8,439 bases of DNA. Source: Spirochaetales bacterium. Its GTDB lineage: Bacteria > Spirochaetota > Spirochaetia > Sphaerochaetales > Sphaerochaetaceae. The notes below the pieces were generated by a model, which worked only from the letters and a program-made list of their open reading frames with translations, did no database searches and was not told the DNA's origin. Both the position numbers and the translations under genes were made by a program. Position 1 is the first letter of the stretch. Each line of letters opens with the position of its first letter. The stretch lies in NCBI GenBank assembly GCA_022785155.1, contig JALFRH010000226.1:1-8439 (forward strand), read 5' to 3'. Of this stretch, positions 1 through 6,888 are shown in pieces.

Positions 1-1677
1 TCATCTATTTCCGTATGTATTGCTTCAGAGCCAGATACAATCGATCCAGCTCTCAACAGTGCAGTTGACGGCGCTACACTTACAGCTCACCTCTTCTCAG
101 GTATTGCAAAGTGGGCTCAGGATGCATCCGGCAAACTCGTAATCGTTCCAGATGCTGCTACAGCTCTCCCAGAAGGCGTTGAGAACGAAGACGGCACCAT
201 CACATACACATATACACTCCGTGATATGAAGTGGTCTGATGGCAAGCCAGTTACAGCCGGTGACTTCGAGTTCGCATGGAAGAGAGCAGCAAGCACAGAG
301 CTTGGTGCCGACTATGGCTATATGTTCGACGTCATCAAGGGATATCCAGATGATCTCGAGGTAGAAGCTAAAGATGACAAGACATTGGTCGTTACATTAA
401 ATAACTATGTTGCTTACTGGAACGAACTTCTTGCATTCCCAGCATACTACCCAGTAAGAGAAGATGTTGTTTCTAACGAATCTTGGGCAACAGATCCTTC
501 TACATATGTTTCCAACGGTATGTATAAGCTCACAGCTTGGGAGCACAACTCTGTAATCACACTTACAAAGAATGCCGACCACCCAGATGCTGACGAAGTC
601 ACAATGGATGAAATCAAGTTCTACCTCTCCGATGATGCCAACAACATGCTTTCCAACTTCAAGAATGGTGACTGGCTCCTCATCGATGATGTCCCGACAC
701 AGGAAATCCCAACTCTCAAGGCTCAGTACCCGACTGAATTCGTAGTTGCAGGTCAGATTGGTACATACTATGTCTGCTGGAACATTAACGAGAACATCCT
801 TCCTGCTGACAGCGGTCTCACAGGAGAAGCAGCTGAAAAGGCTAAGGCTGAAATCAGAAAGGCTCTTGCTCTTCTCCTTGACAGAAACTACATCTGTGAT
901 GAAATCGGACAGGCTGGACAGGCTCCTGCTTCTTCCTTCGTCGCTATGGGTATGACAAACGCTGATGGATCTCAGTTCTATCAGACAGCTGGTGGCACAG
1001 ATAAGGATTACTATGGTTACTACGATGTAAGTGTTGACGCTTTCGAATCTAACTTCGCTTCTGCAGTCGAAACACTCAAGAAGTACTATAAGTATGACGA
1101 AAAGACAGGAATGTTCACAAACTTCCCAACCCTCACATACCTCTACAACACAAGCGAAGGCCACAAGGCAATCGGAGAATACCTCCAGAGCGCATTCGCT
1201 GCTGTCGGTATCAACATGAACCTTGTAAACCAGGAATGGAACACCTTCCTTAACACAAGAAAGAGCGGAGACTACTCAGTTGCTAGAAACGGCTGGCTTG
1301 CTGACTATAACGATCCTATCTCCTTCCTTGATATGTGGGTTACAGTATCTGGTAACAACGATGTCCAGTTTGGTAAGGGCGCACACAAGGATCTCAAGCT
1401 CTATTCAATCGACCTCACAGATCTCGGATACGATGTCAAGGTTGAAAACGGAACATGGGCTGAGACATATGATGTCATCATCTCCATCAGCAAGAAGTGC
1501 ACAGATACTGCTGTCAGATCTGAACTTATGCACAGAGCTGAAGACCTCTTGATGAGCACAGGATGTATCGTTCCTCTCTACTTCTATACAGATATCTACA
1601 TGCTCTCTGACAAGGTTGAAGGCTTCTTCTCCAACCCACTCGGATATAAGTACTTTATGTACACTTCCATCAACTAA
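1..1677 (+). CDS. Peptide ABC transporter substrate-binding protein (OppA/SBP_bac_5 family), 5'-truncated
   Basis: The frame is open from base 1 and ends at TAA 1675-1677, giving 558 visible residues. The real start, signal peptide and any lipobox lie upstream of the window. Family marks are the opening SEPDTIDPALNSA (visible residues 10-22), the WSDGKPVTAGDF block (78-89), which is the classic W-x-DG-x-P-x-T/V-A-x-DF signature of family 5 solute-binding proteins, and GWLADYNDP (431-439) near the C-terminal lobe. By family knowledge such proteins bind oligopeptides outside the cytoplasmic membrane and deliver them to an Opp/Dpp-type permease; the actual ligand cannot be read here. No permease or ATPase gene follows, because the next gene is convergent, so the rest of any operon would be upstream. 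Codon choice (Thr ACA, Pro CCA, Arg AGA, Lys AAG) is strongly biased and resembles rplM and rpsI, suggesting high expression. Confidence 0.93.
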   Translation, partial: SSISVCIASEPDTIDPALNSAVDGATLTAHLFSGIAKWAQDASGKLVIVPDAATALPEGVENEDGTITYTYTLRDMKWSDGKPVTAGDFEFAWKRAASTELGADYGYMFDVIKGYPDDLEVEAKDDKTLVVTLNNYVAYWNELLAFPAYYPVREDVVSNESWATDPSTYVSNGMYKLTAWEHNSVITLTKNADHPDADEVTMDEIKFYLSDDANNMLSNFKNGDWLLIDDVPTQEIPTLKAQYPTEFVVAGQIGTYYVCWNINENILPADSGLTGEAAEKAKAEIRKALALLLDRNYICDEIGQAGQAPASSFVAMGMTNADGSQFYQTAGGTDKDYYGYYDVSVDAFESNFASAVETLKKYYKYDEKTGMFTNFPTLTYLYNTSEGHKAIGEYLQSAFAAVGINMNLVNQEWNTFLNTRKSGDYSVARNGWLADYNDPISFLDMWVTVSGNNDVQFGKGAHKDLKLYSIDLTDLGYDVKVENGTWAETYDVIISISKKCTDTAVRSELMHRAEDLLMSTGCIVPLYFYTDIYMLSDKVEGFFSNPLGYKYFMYTSIN

Positions 1678-1690
1678 GAGATATCTCTTA
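1675..1690. repeat. 16-bp perfect palindrome spanning the transporter stop codon
   Basis: TAAGAGATATCTCTTA is a perfect inverted repeat whose first three bases are the TAA stop codon of the transporter gene. It sits 5 bases before the terminator-like stem at 1696-1723. In RNA the two arms could form only a hairpin with a very small loop. It may help mRNA 3'-end stability or bind a protein; no function is shown. Confidence 0.5.
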
Positions 1691-1695
1691 TAGTG

Positions 1696-1724
1696 AAGGC
1701 CTTCCTTTGACTGGGAAGGCCTTT
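1696..1724 (+). terminator. Intrinsic terminator-like hairpin between convergent genes
   Basis: Arms AAGGCCTTCC (1696-1705) and GGAAGGCCTT (1714-1723) form a perfect 10-bp stem with an 8-base loop. The following tract (TATAAATAATATAA) is AT-rich but is not a real T-run, so this is weaker than a textbook intrinsic terminator. It lies 18 bases after the transporter stop and 46 bases beyond the end of the minus-strand peptidase gene. It may terminate both converging transcripts, though the minus-strand side also lacks a T-run. Confidence 0.65.
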
Positions 1725-1769
1725 ATAAATAATATAAGGAAGCAATTCACTTTCTTTGACATAAACCCT

Positions 1770-2816
1770 TTAGCTTTTCAGCTCTTTTTTGCCCATGGAT
1801 GAGGAGATATTCACACCTTTTCCAAACTCTTTTCCCATGGATAAGGAATTCATGTCACACCTGGAACGGGAATGGGACTTGGTAAATACATATTTACCTG
1901 TGAGGCAGAGGCGACGGGCCTTATCTCTATTCTCTTGTTGTATGGATATGAGGGCATTGTCTGATTGGGCATCGGCATGTTCAAGCTTTTTCTCCATTTC
2001 AGGGCATGCCCCTGCAACAAAGGAGTCCTTTGTTATTTTATACCCTTGGTTTCTCAGTCTCGCTATTTCTCCGTCCAGAGAGGAGAATAGGTTTCCATAT
2101 AGATAAAGGGCCGCTTCCACTTCCTCCAAAGAGCCATATGCTCTCACTACAGAGCCGTTTGCCTCTCCAAGGACCTTGAGGATGTATACACCTGTTGCTT
2201 TTCCAACAAAAGAACCAAGCCTTAAAGCATAGGAAGGGATTCTTCCTCCCTCATATAGATCAACCTCGTAGATTTTGTCTTCCTTTTTATCTTCAGTATT
2301 AATAAGCTTCGAGTTTTCAAGAAGAAGCTTTCTTGCCTTTGATAAAGCCACCATGGCTTCATTTTCAAAGGGTGAGGAAGACATGGCCATAAGCTTGGCC
2401 ATCCTCTCCTTTATTTTGATTTCATCATCCATTTTTCTTTTGATCTTTGCCTTCTCGAAGCCTTCTTCAACGCCGATTGCGGCGCAATACTCTCGGAAAC
2501 GTGGAGTATGCCCTGCTTCCCTTAGGCCGTTGAGGGTATAATCTATGGCATGGGCGGCTTCATGGAGAAACACATTCTTTAAGACAGAGAAATCTTGATA
2601 GATCAAATCCTCTGATAAAAGAATGACATGCTCTCTTGTATTAAACTCACCTAGTCTATCTTTTTCACGAAATACTACGAAGAATATCCTGTCATATAAA
2701 GGTGCCTTTATATTCCACTTAAGAAGAGCTGTCTTTTTCAGATCTTCTTCAACTTCCTTCAGTTTTACTCTTATTTCTGTTTCTTTTTCACCGCTTACTC
2801 TAATTGTCTGATCCAT
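1770..2816 (-). CDS. SprT-like zinc metallopeptidase with a DUF2786-type domain
   Basis: A 348-residue protein. Residues about 15-115 form an SprT-like peptidase domain: FLHEAAHAID (83-92) carries the HExxH zinc motif (H85, E86, H89), and GHTPRF (102-107) supplies the probable third ligand H103 with the usual downstream spacing. Residues about 136-173 (KLMAMSSSPFENEA, then ALSKARKLL) match the DUF2786 pattern of a short helical unit with N-E-A followed by a K-A-R-x-L helix. Residues about 185-310 form an alpha/beta region of the kind often found after DUF2786; I do not recognise it further. The tail from 325 is basic and Ser/Gly-rich and contains a 14-residue repeat. Residues 1-30 are charged and helical, with no signal peptide or membrane segment, so the protein is probably cytoplasmic. 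The ATG is supported by an in-frame TGA 15 bases upstream and no other start; no Shine-Dalgarno sequence is visible. The substrate is unknown. Confidence 0.82.
   Translation of the reverse strand: MDQTIRVSGEKETEIRVKLKEVEEDLKKTALLKWNIKAPLYDRIFFVVFREKDRLGEFNTREHVILLSEDLIYQDFSVLKNVFLHEAAHAIDYTLNGLREAGHTPRFREYCAAIGVEEGFEKAKIKRKMDDEIKIKERMAKLMAMSSSPFENEAMVALSKARKLLLENSKLINTEDKKEDKIYEVDLYEGGRIPSYALRLGSFVGKATGVYILKVLGEANGSVVRAYGSLEEVEAALYLYGNLFSSLDGEIARLRNQGYKITKDSFVAGACPEMEKKLEHADAQSDNALISIQQENRDKARRLCLTGKYVFTKSHSRSRCDMNSLSMGKEFGKGVNISSSMGKKELKS
1792..1847 (-). repeat. Direct repeat inside the 3' end of the peptidase gene
   Basis: CCCATGGATRAGGA occurs at 1792-1805 and again at 1834-1847, with one mismatch and a 42-base period (14 codons). 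On the coding strand it gives two S-M-G-K segments in the last 25 residues of the protein. It may be an internal duplication that lengthened the tail. Confidence 0.55.
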
Positions 2817-2832
2817 GACGCAATGATATCAT
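2804..2832 (+). promoter_or_regulatory. Probable sigma70-type promoter for rimO-pcrA
   Basis: TTGTCT (2804-2809) and TATCAT (2827-2832) are separated by exactly 17 bases; they match the -35 and -10 consensus at 4/6 and 5/6 positions. A start near 2839 would give a leader of about 29 bases that includes the rimO ribosome binding site. The -35 lies inside the first codons of the divergent peptidase gene. Confidence 0.5.
2823..2828 (-). promoter_or_regulatory. Possible -10 element for the peptidase gene, next to its start codon
   Basis: Read on the minus strand, these bases are TATCAT, followed by six bases and then the ATG at 2816. A normal -10 to +1 distance would put the transcription start at or beside the A of the ATG, giving a leaderless mRNA. 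No convincing -35 is seen 16-18 bases upstream. The site is half of the palindrome ATGATATCAT (2823-2832), whose other half serves as the proposed rimO -10. Confidence 0.35.
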
Positions 2833-2867
2833 CAATTGGATAGCTTTAGATAGAATAAGGACTGGAT

Positions 2868-4193
2868 ATGAAGAAAATATATATTGAGAGCTTAGGGTGT
2901 GCAAAGAATCAGGTTGACTCGGAAGTGCTGCTTTCCTATGCAGGAGACGAAGGATATGTCAGGGTCGAGGAGCCTGAGGATGCCGACGTTGTGGTAGTCA
3001 ATACCTGTGGCTTTATTGAGAGTGCAAAAGAAGAGTCCATAAACACTTTCTTCGCTCTCAAGGAGAGATGCCCCAAGGCAAAGATCATTATGGCAGGATG
3101 CCTGGCCCAAAGATATGGCAAGGATATGGAATTGGAGGAAGCCGATGCAATCTTCGGCAATCATGACCTTTCCTTCTTTCCTGAAGTATTGAGAAACCTC
3201 GATAAGAACGAAAAGACTGTATCTATACCTGAGTATCCGGATCCCGATAGGGAGAGGGATGAAAGAAAGGATCTTCTTTCTTTCCCACGCTCCGCCTATT
3301 TGAAAATAAGCGAGGGCTGCAACCACTGCTGTTCTTACTGTGCCATTCCTGTAATAAGGGGACCTCTCAGATCCCGTCCTTTTGACAAAGTGGTCTCTGA
3401 AGCAAAGCGCCTTATCAAAGAAGGAATCTATGAGATAAACGTCATCGCCCAGGACTTGGGTGCCTATGGCTTGGATCTATATGGAAAGAGCAGATTCACT
3501 GAGCTCATGAAGACCCTCTCGGCTTTGGATGGAGACTTTGTACTGAGGATGCTCTATATACACCCCGATACTTTCCCAATGGATCTGATAGATCTTGTTG
3601 CGGAGAATAAGAAGATACTTCCTTATTTCGATATTCCTGTACAGCATGCAGATAGGGATGTATTGAAGGCAATGAGACGAAGCGGTGACGGTGAAAAGTA
3701 TGGGGAACTCTTTAGGAAAATCAGGGAAAAGAACCCAGATGCAGTAATAAGGACGACCCTTATGCTGGGATTCCCAGGAGAAGACAGGGCTGCCTTTAAA
3801 AAGCTCTTGGATTTTGTAAAGACCAGTCAGCCGGACTGGATGGGTTCCTTTACATACTCAAGGGAGGAAGACACACCTGCCTACTCCATGAGAAACCAGA
3901 AGGACCACGACAAGGCCCAGAAAACGGCAAAGAAGTGGCAGAAGGAGCTGGAAGAAGCCCAGTCTCCTATTACAGAAAAACGCCTTGAGAAGTTTGTGGG
4001 AAATACTTATAGAGCCCTTATTGAAGAAAAGATCGAGGGTGAGGATCTTGCCATTGGAAGAATATACTCCCAGGCTCCTGATGTAGATGGCCTTACTGTA
4101 ATCATGGGCAGGGACCTGAAACCCGGCGATACTGTAATGGTGGGAATAAGAGCCGTGAGAGGCGTAGACCTTGAGGGGGTGAAGATTGATTGA
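2868..4193 (+). CDS. rimO: Ribosomal protein S12 methylthiotransferase RimO
   Basis: A 441-residue radical-SAM enzyme that adds a methylthio group to the beta-carbon of a conserved aspartate in ribosomal protein S12. It has the full family architecture and a normal length. The N-terminal methylthiotransferase domain has three cluster cysteines: C11 (ESLGCAKNQVDSE), C47 (NTCGFI) and C78 (AGCLAQRYG). The radical-SAM domain has the CX3CX2C motif at C151, C155 and C158 (EGCNHCCSYCAIP). The C-terminal TRAM domain (about 370-438) ends in R-G-V-D-L-E-G, like the DL-G ending typical of RimO. ESLGCAKNQVDSE is the RimO rather than the MiaB version of this motif. AAGGA at 2857-2861 lies 6 bases before the ATG. 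The gene overlaps pcrA by 8 bases, so the two are probably co-transcribed and translationally coupled. Nothing appears damaged. Confidence 0.96.
   Translation: MKKIYIESLGCAKNQVDSEVLLSYAGDEGYVRVEEPEDADVVVVNTCGFIESAKEESINTFFALKERCPKAKIIMAGCLAQRYGKDMELEEADAIFGNHDLSFFPEVLRNLDKNEKTVSIPEYPDPDRERDERKDLLSFPRSAYLKISEGCNHCCSYCAIPVIRGPLRSRPFDKVVSEAKRLIKEGIYEINVIAQDLGAYGLDLYGKSRFTELMKTLSALDGDFVLRMLYIHPDTFPMDLIDLVAENKKILPYFDIPVQHADRDVLKAMRRSGDGEKYGELFRKIREKNPDAVIRTTLMLGFPGEDRAAFKKLLDFVKTSQPDWMGSFTYSREEDTPAYSMRNQKDHDKAQKTAKKWQKELEEAQSPITEKRLEKFVGNTYRALIEEKIEGEDLAIGRIYSQAPDVDGLTVIMGRDLKPGDTVMVGIRAVRGVDLEGVKID
4173..4182 (+). promoter_or_regulatory. Strong ribosome binding site that fixes the pcrA TTG start
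   Basis: GAGGGGGTGA matches 8 of 10 bases of the full anti-Shine-Dalgarno complement AAGGAGGTGA and places the TTG at 4186 about 6 bases from the core. It lies within the last codons of rimO. It supports TTG as the start because no ATG or GTG occurs in frame nearby. Confidence 0.7.
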
Positions 4194-6504
4194 TCTTTCC
4201 TCTCTCAATGAAGAACAATTGGAAGCCGTGAAGGATCATGAGAATAATCTATTGATCCTTGCCTGTGCCGGAAGCGGTAAAACAAAGACCATCACCACCA
4301 AGATAGCCTATACCATTGAAACAGGACTATTGAGGCCCTATGAAATATGTGCAGTCACATTTACCAATAGGGCTGCAAAGGAAATGAGGGACAGGGTCAA
4401 GGCCCTGCTTCCTGATGTGGATACAGATTCCATAGTGTTAAGGACCTTCCACTCCCTGGGAGCTACGCTTCTGAGGCGTTTTGGCTCTTCTGTGGGACTA
4501 TCAAGCGACTTCACGATTTATGATGACGACGACTCCCTGCAGCTTTTATTGGCCAATGCCGGAGGTGATGGCACTGAAGGCCAGACCAATAGGAAAAAGT
4601 ACTTGAGGGAGGTGCTTAAGAACATATCCAAAGCCAAAGACTTCGGTATGGGACCGGAGGACAGCGCTCTCAATACCATTTCTGATGATCCTAACTTCAG
4701 GACCATCTTCCGTAGTTATGAAGATGCCCTCGCCAGAAGCGGAAACGTGGACTTTGCAGACCTGATAAAGAAGGCGAAGGAACTCTTGGAGAGTGACGAT
4801 AACGCCAGAGAGTATTGCCACAGGCGTTTCAAGCTTGTAATGGTCGACGAGTATCAGGACTCAAACAGGGAGCAGTTCAACTTCCTTCAGAAGTTTGTTG
4901 GTGAAAACACCCAGTTGGTGGTGGTCGGTGACGACGACCAGTCCATATACTCTTTCAGAGGAGCAGAGATAGAGAATATTCTTACCTTTTCAAAGAGCTT
5001 TGGAAACGTAAGGGAAATAAAGCTTGAAAAGAATTATAGGTCTACAGATGAGATTCTTGCTCCTGCCTCCTCCCTTATAAGCCACAATACGGAGCGACAC
5101 AAGAAAGATATTGTCTCTGCAGATGGCAAACATGGGCAGAAGCCTATTGTCATGTGTTCCGCTTCCGGAATCATGGAAGCAAAGAGAGTCACAAATATCA
5201 TACTCTCGGATAGGGATTACAATAATATTGCAGTACTATATAGGACCAATGCCCAGTCCCAAGCCTTCGAGACTGAGTTTCTTGCAGCCAAGATTCCTTA
5301 TAAAGTAATAGGAGCCTTGAAGTTCTATGATAGAGAGGAAGTGAAGGATGGCCTCTCGTTCCTTCGTCTCCTATTGAACCATAGGGATGAAATATCATTC
5401 AGGAGAATAATCAACAAACCCTCCAGGGGACTGGGTGATAAAAAAGTGGATGAGATCGTATCTTCATCCCCTGACTTGATGGAAGGCCTTGAAGAGTTTG
5501 TAAACACTACTGGTGGAAAGGCCGGTGAAGGGGCTGGTGTCTTTTTGACTGCATGGAAGAAGGGTGAAAAAGCCCTTGAAGACAATGAGAACCTTGGAGA
5601 TATTCTCTACCAAGCCATTCTCGATACAGGCCTTCTTGCCTACTACAACAGCGAAAAGGATGAAGCACAGAGGAAGAGCAGAATAGAAAACCTATCCCAG
5701 CTTGTATCCGCCCTTTCCGGAGGAGAGGTTGAAAACGACTCGCTGTTGGAGGATGTCGAGGATCTTGGAGAAAAAGACTCCAAGTCGGCTCTCAGAGCAT
5801 TTTTGGAGAATATCACCTTGGACTCCACAGTATTGGGCAGTGAGGATCCAAGGGATAAAGAAGGTGTGACTCTCATTACCATGCACAACACCAAGGGCTT
5901 GGAGTTTGATAAAGTCTTCTGCGTAGGACTTGAGAATGAATTGATTCCTGGAAGAAACGGAGACGAACCCAAGAATAAGGAAGAAGAGAGAAGAATCATG
6001 TATGTGGCCATGACACGTGCCAGAAAGAAACTCTATCTTTCATATGCCACATCCCGTAAGCTCTGGGGCAATACCGTCTATTCATCCCCATCGTCTTTTT
6101 TAAGGGAAATACCGGAGAATATGCTTATCGGAGACATAGACAAGCTCTTTAAGAATAGTTCTTCCTCTTCTTTTTCCCCAGGATACTCACTCTACGGTGG
6201 AACATATAAGAGTAATTACACTTCTTCTTGGAAGGACAAAGGCTCCACATACACCAATACTCCTTCCTGGGCAGCGAATATTCCTGGTTTGAAAAAAGGC
6301 GAAGTGACCAAAACCCCTGTGCCTGAAGTAAAGAGGGAGAGAGGCTTCAAAGAAGGGGATAGGGTCAAGGGACCTAACCATGGAGAGGGAAGTGTAACCA
6401 AAGTTGAGAAAAAGGACGATGATAAGATCATTGTTACTGTTGTCTTCGATACTGGTAAACAAATGAGGTTTGTGGAAGGACACTCGGATGTGGTTAAAAT
6501 TTGA
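4186..6504 (+). CDS. pcrA: UvrD/PcrA-type superfamily 1A DNA helicase
   Basis: A 772-residue ATP-dependent 3'-5' DNA helicase for repair and replication-fork maintenance, of normal family length. All helicase motifs are present: Q motif LNEEQLEAV (7-15); Walker A ACAGSGKT (26-33, K32); Ia VTFTNRAAKEM (57-67); II VDEYQD (220-225), the Walker B; III VGDDDQSIYSFRG (247-259); IV LEKNYRST (280-287); V LITMHNTKGLEF (563-574); VI YVAMTRAR (606-613). A Ser/Tyr/Gly-rich linker (about 655-704) leads to a C-terminal domain (720-772, GFKEGDRVKGPNHGEGSV) of the PcrA Tudor-like kind that contacts RNA polymerase in better-studied homologues. This favours PcrA over other SF1 paralogues. The start is TTG, supported by a strong ribosome binding site and the 8-base overlap with rimO. 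Function is confident; the choice between the names pcrA and uvrD is convention. Confidence 0.95.
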   Translation: MIDLSSLNEEQLEAVKDHENNLLILACAGSGKTKTITTKIAYTIETGLLRPYEICAVTFTNRAAKEMRDRVKALLPDVDTDSIVLRTFHSLGATLLRRFGSSVGLSSDFTIYDDDDSLQLLLANAGGDGTEGQTNRKKYLREVLKNISKAKDFGMGPEDSALNTISDDPNFRTIFRSYEDALARSGNVDFADLIKKAKELLESDDNAREYCHRRFKLVMVDEYQDSNREQFNFLQKFVGENTQLVVVGDDDQSIYSFRGAEIENILTFSKSFGNVREIKLEKNYRSTDEILAPASSLISHNTERHKKDIVSADGKHGQKPIVMCSASGIMEAKRVTNIILSDRDYNNIAVLYRTNAQSQAFETEFLAAKIPYKVIGALKFYDREEVKDGLSFLRLLLNHRDEISFRRIINKPSRGLGDKKVDEIVSSSPDLMEGLEEFVNTTGGKAGEGAGVFLTAWKKGEKALEDNENLGDILYQAILDTGLLAYYNSEKDEAQRKSRIENLSQLVSALSGGEVENDSLLEDVEDLGEKDSKSALRAFLENITLDSTVLGSEDPRDKEGVTLITMHNTKGLEFDKVFCVGLENELIPGRNGDEPKNKEEERRIMYVAMTRARKKLYLSYATSRKLWGNTVYSSPSSFLREIPENMLIGDIDKLFKNSSSSSFSPGYSLYGGTYKSNYTSSWKDKGSTYTNTPSWAANIPGLKKGEVTKTPVPEVKRERGFKEGDRVKGPNHGEGSVTKVEKKDDDKIIVTVVFDTGKQMRFVEGHSDVVKI

Positions 6505-6523
6505 ATTCTTTCTATTTCAGGTA

Positions 6524-6551
6524 TGGACAGAATTTAAATAAAAGTTATAAG
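6524..6551 (+). promoter_or_regulatory. Sigma70-type promoter for the rplM-rpsI leader
   Basis: TGGACA (6524-6529) and TATAAG (6546-6551) are separated by 16 bases and match the -35 and -10 consensus at 5/6 each. This is the best promoter in the window. Transcription would start at about 6557-6559, in the sequence GGGAGGCA, giving a leader of roughly 357 bases before the rplM start codon. Confidence 0.65.
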
Positions 6552-6641
6552 ATTGGGAGGCATGCCATTAGGTGTGTAACCCACCAAGCCGTGCATCGAA
6601 AAAGAGAAAGAAAGGAAGCCTCAATTCCAATCTCCTTTTTT
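6550..6641 (+). terminator. Possible terminator or attenuator stem ending in six T
   Basis: AGATTGG (6550-6556) pairs with CCAATCT (6627-6633) and GAGGC (6557-6561) pairs with GCCTC (6618-6622), leaving AATT bulged. After CC comes the T-run 6636-6641. The enclosed loop is about 56 bases and contains smaller hairpins (GGTG 6571-6574 with CACC 6582-6585; GCATG 6560-6564 with CGTGC 6590-6594, which partly competes with the outer stem). It is larger than a typical terminator. It could stop readthrough from pcrA or act within the rplM leader. Confidence 0.35.
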
Positions 6642-6888
6642 CCGCTGCCTCCCATAGGGTATTTCAATTGAGAAACCGGATACGCTATGCTGGACGAGAG
6701 TCCGCCATTCCTTTCCCATAGGGCATAGGTATAAAGGTCTTGAGAGAATCGGTGAACTCTATGGCTGAATGAGAGACAAGGGTGTCATCGCAATGCTGAG
6801 CGACCGTATTGCAACAAGGTGATGCTTCTATCGATCAGGTGGACCATAGCCGGTCCAAGGTGCCGAAAGGTGAAGAACGGTGTTCTTC
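6555..6888 (+). ncRNA. Candidate structured RNA or long 5' leader upstream of rplM, class unknown
   Basis: The gap from 6505 to 6914 has no credible coding sequence but many complementary segments. GGGAGGCA (6555-6562) pairs with TGCCTCCC (6646-6653). CTATGC (6685-6690) pairs with GCATAG (6723-6728) around the hairpin GGAC-GAGA-GTCC (6692-6703, a GNRA loop). CCATAG (6716-6721) and CTATGG (6759-6764) are an alternative pair. CATC-GCAAT (6786-6794) pairs with ATTGC (6808-6812) and GATG (6821-6824). GGACC (6841-6845) pairs with GGTCC (6852-6856). GCC-GAAA-GGT (6862-6871) is a second GNRA hairpin, and GAAGAAC (6872-6878) pairs with GTTCTTC (6882-6888). A good promoter lies directly at the 5' edge. 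It could be an autoregulatory r-protein leader, an independent RNA or both. I searched by eye for RNase P RNA, tmRNA, SRP RNA and common riboswitch signatures and found none. All pairings were read by hand, and some would occur by chance. Confidence 0.45.

Noticed and set aside
397..1164. 255-codon open frame antisense to the transporter gene
   Set aside because: Its sequence is Cys/Ser/Val-rich with no domain and is explained by codon bias in the plus-strand gene, which is clearly coding.
2892..3326. Minus-strand open frames within rimO and pcrA
   Set aside because: Several antisense frames of 60-144 codons occur here and across 4518-6483. None shows a domain, a start signal or an amino acid composition typical of a real protein.
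6872..6888. Intrinsic terminator before rplM
   Set aside because: The 7-bp stem GAAGAAC/GTTCTTC with a 3-base loop is real, but it is followed by AGGAAAATAAAC, not by a T-run, so it is more likely a leader hairpin close to the ribosome binding site.
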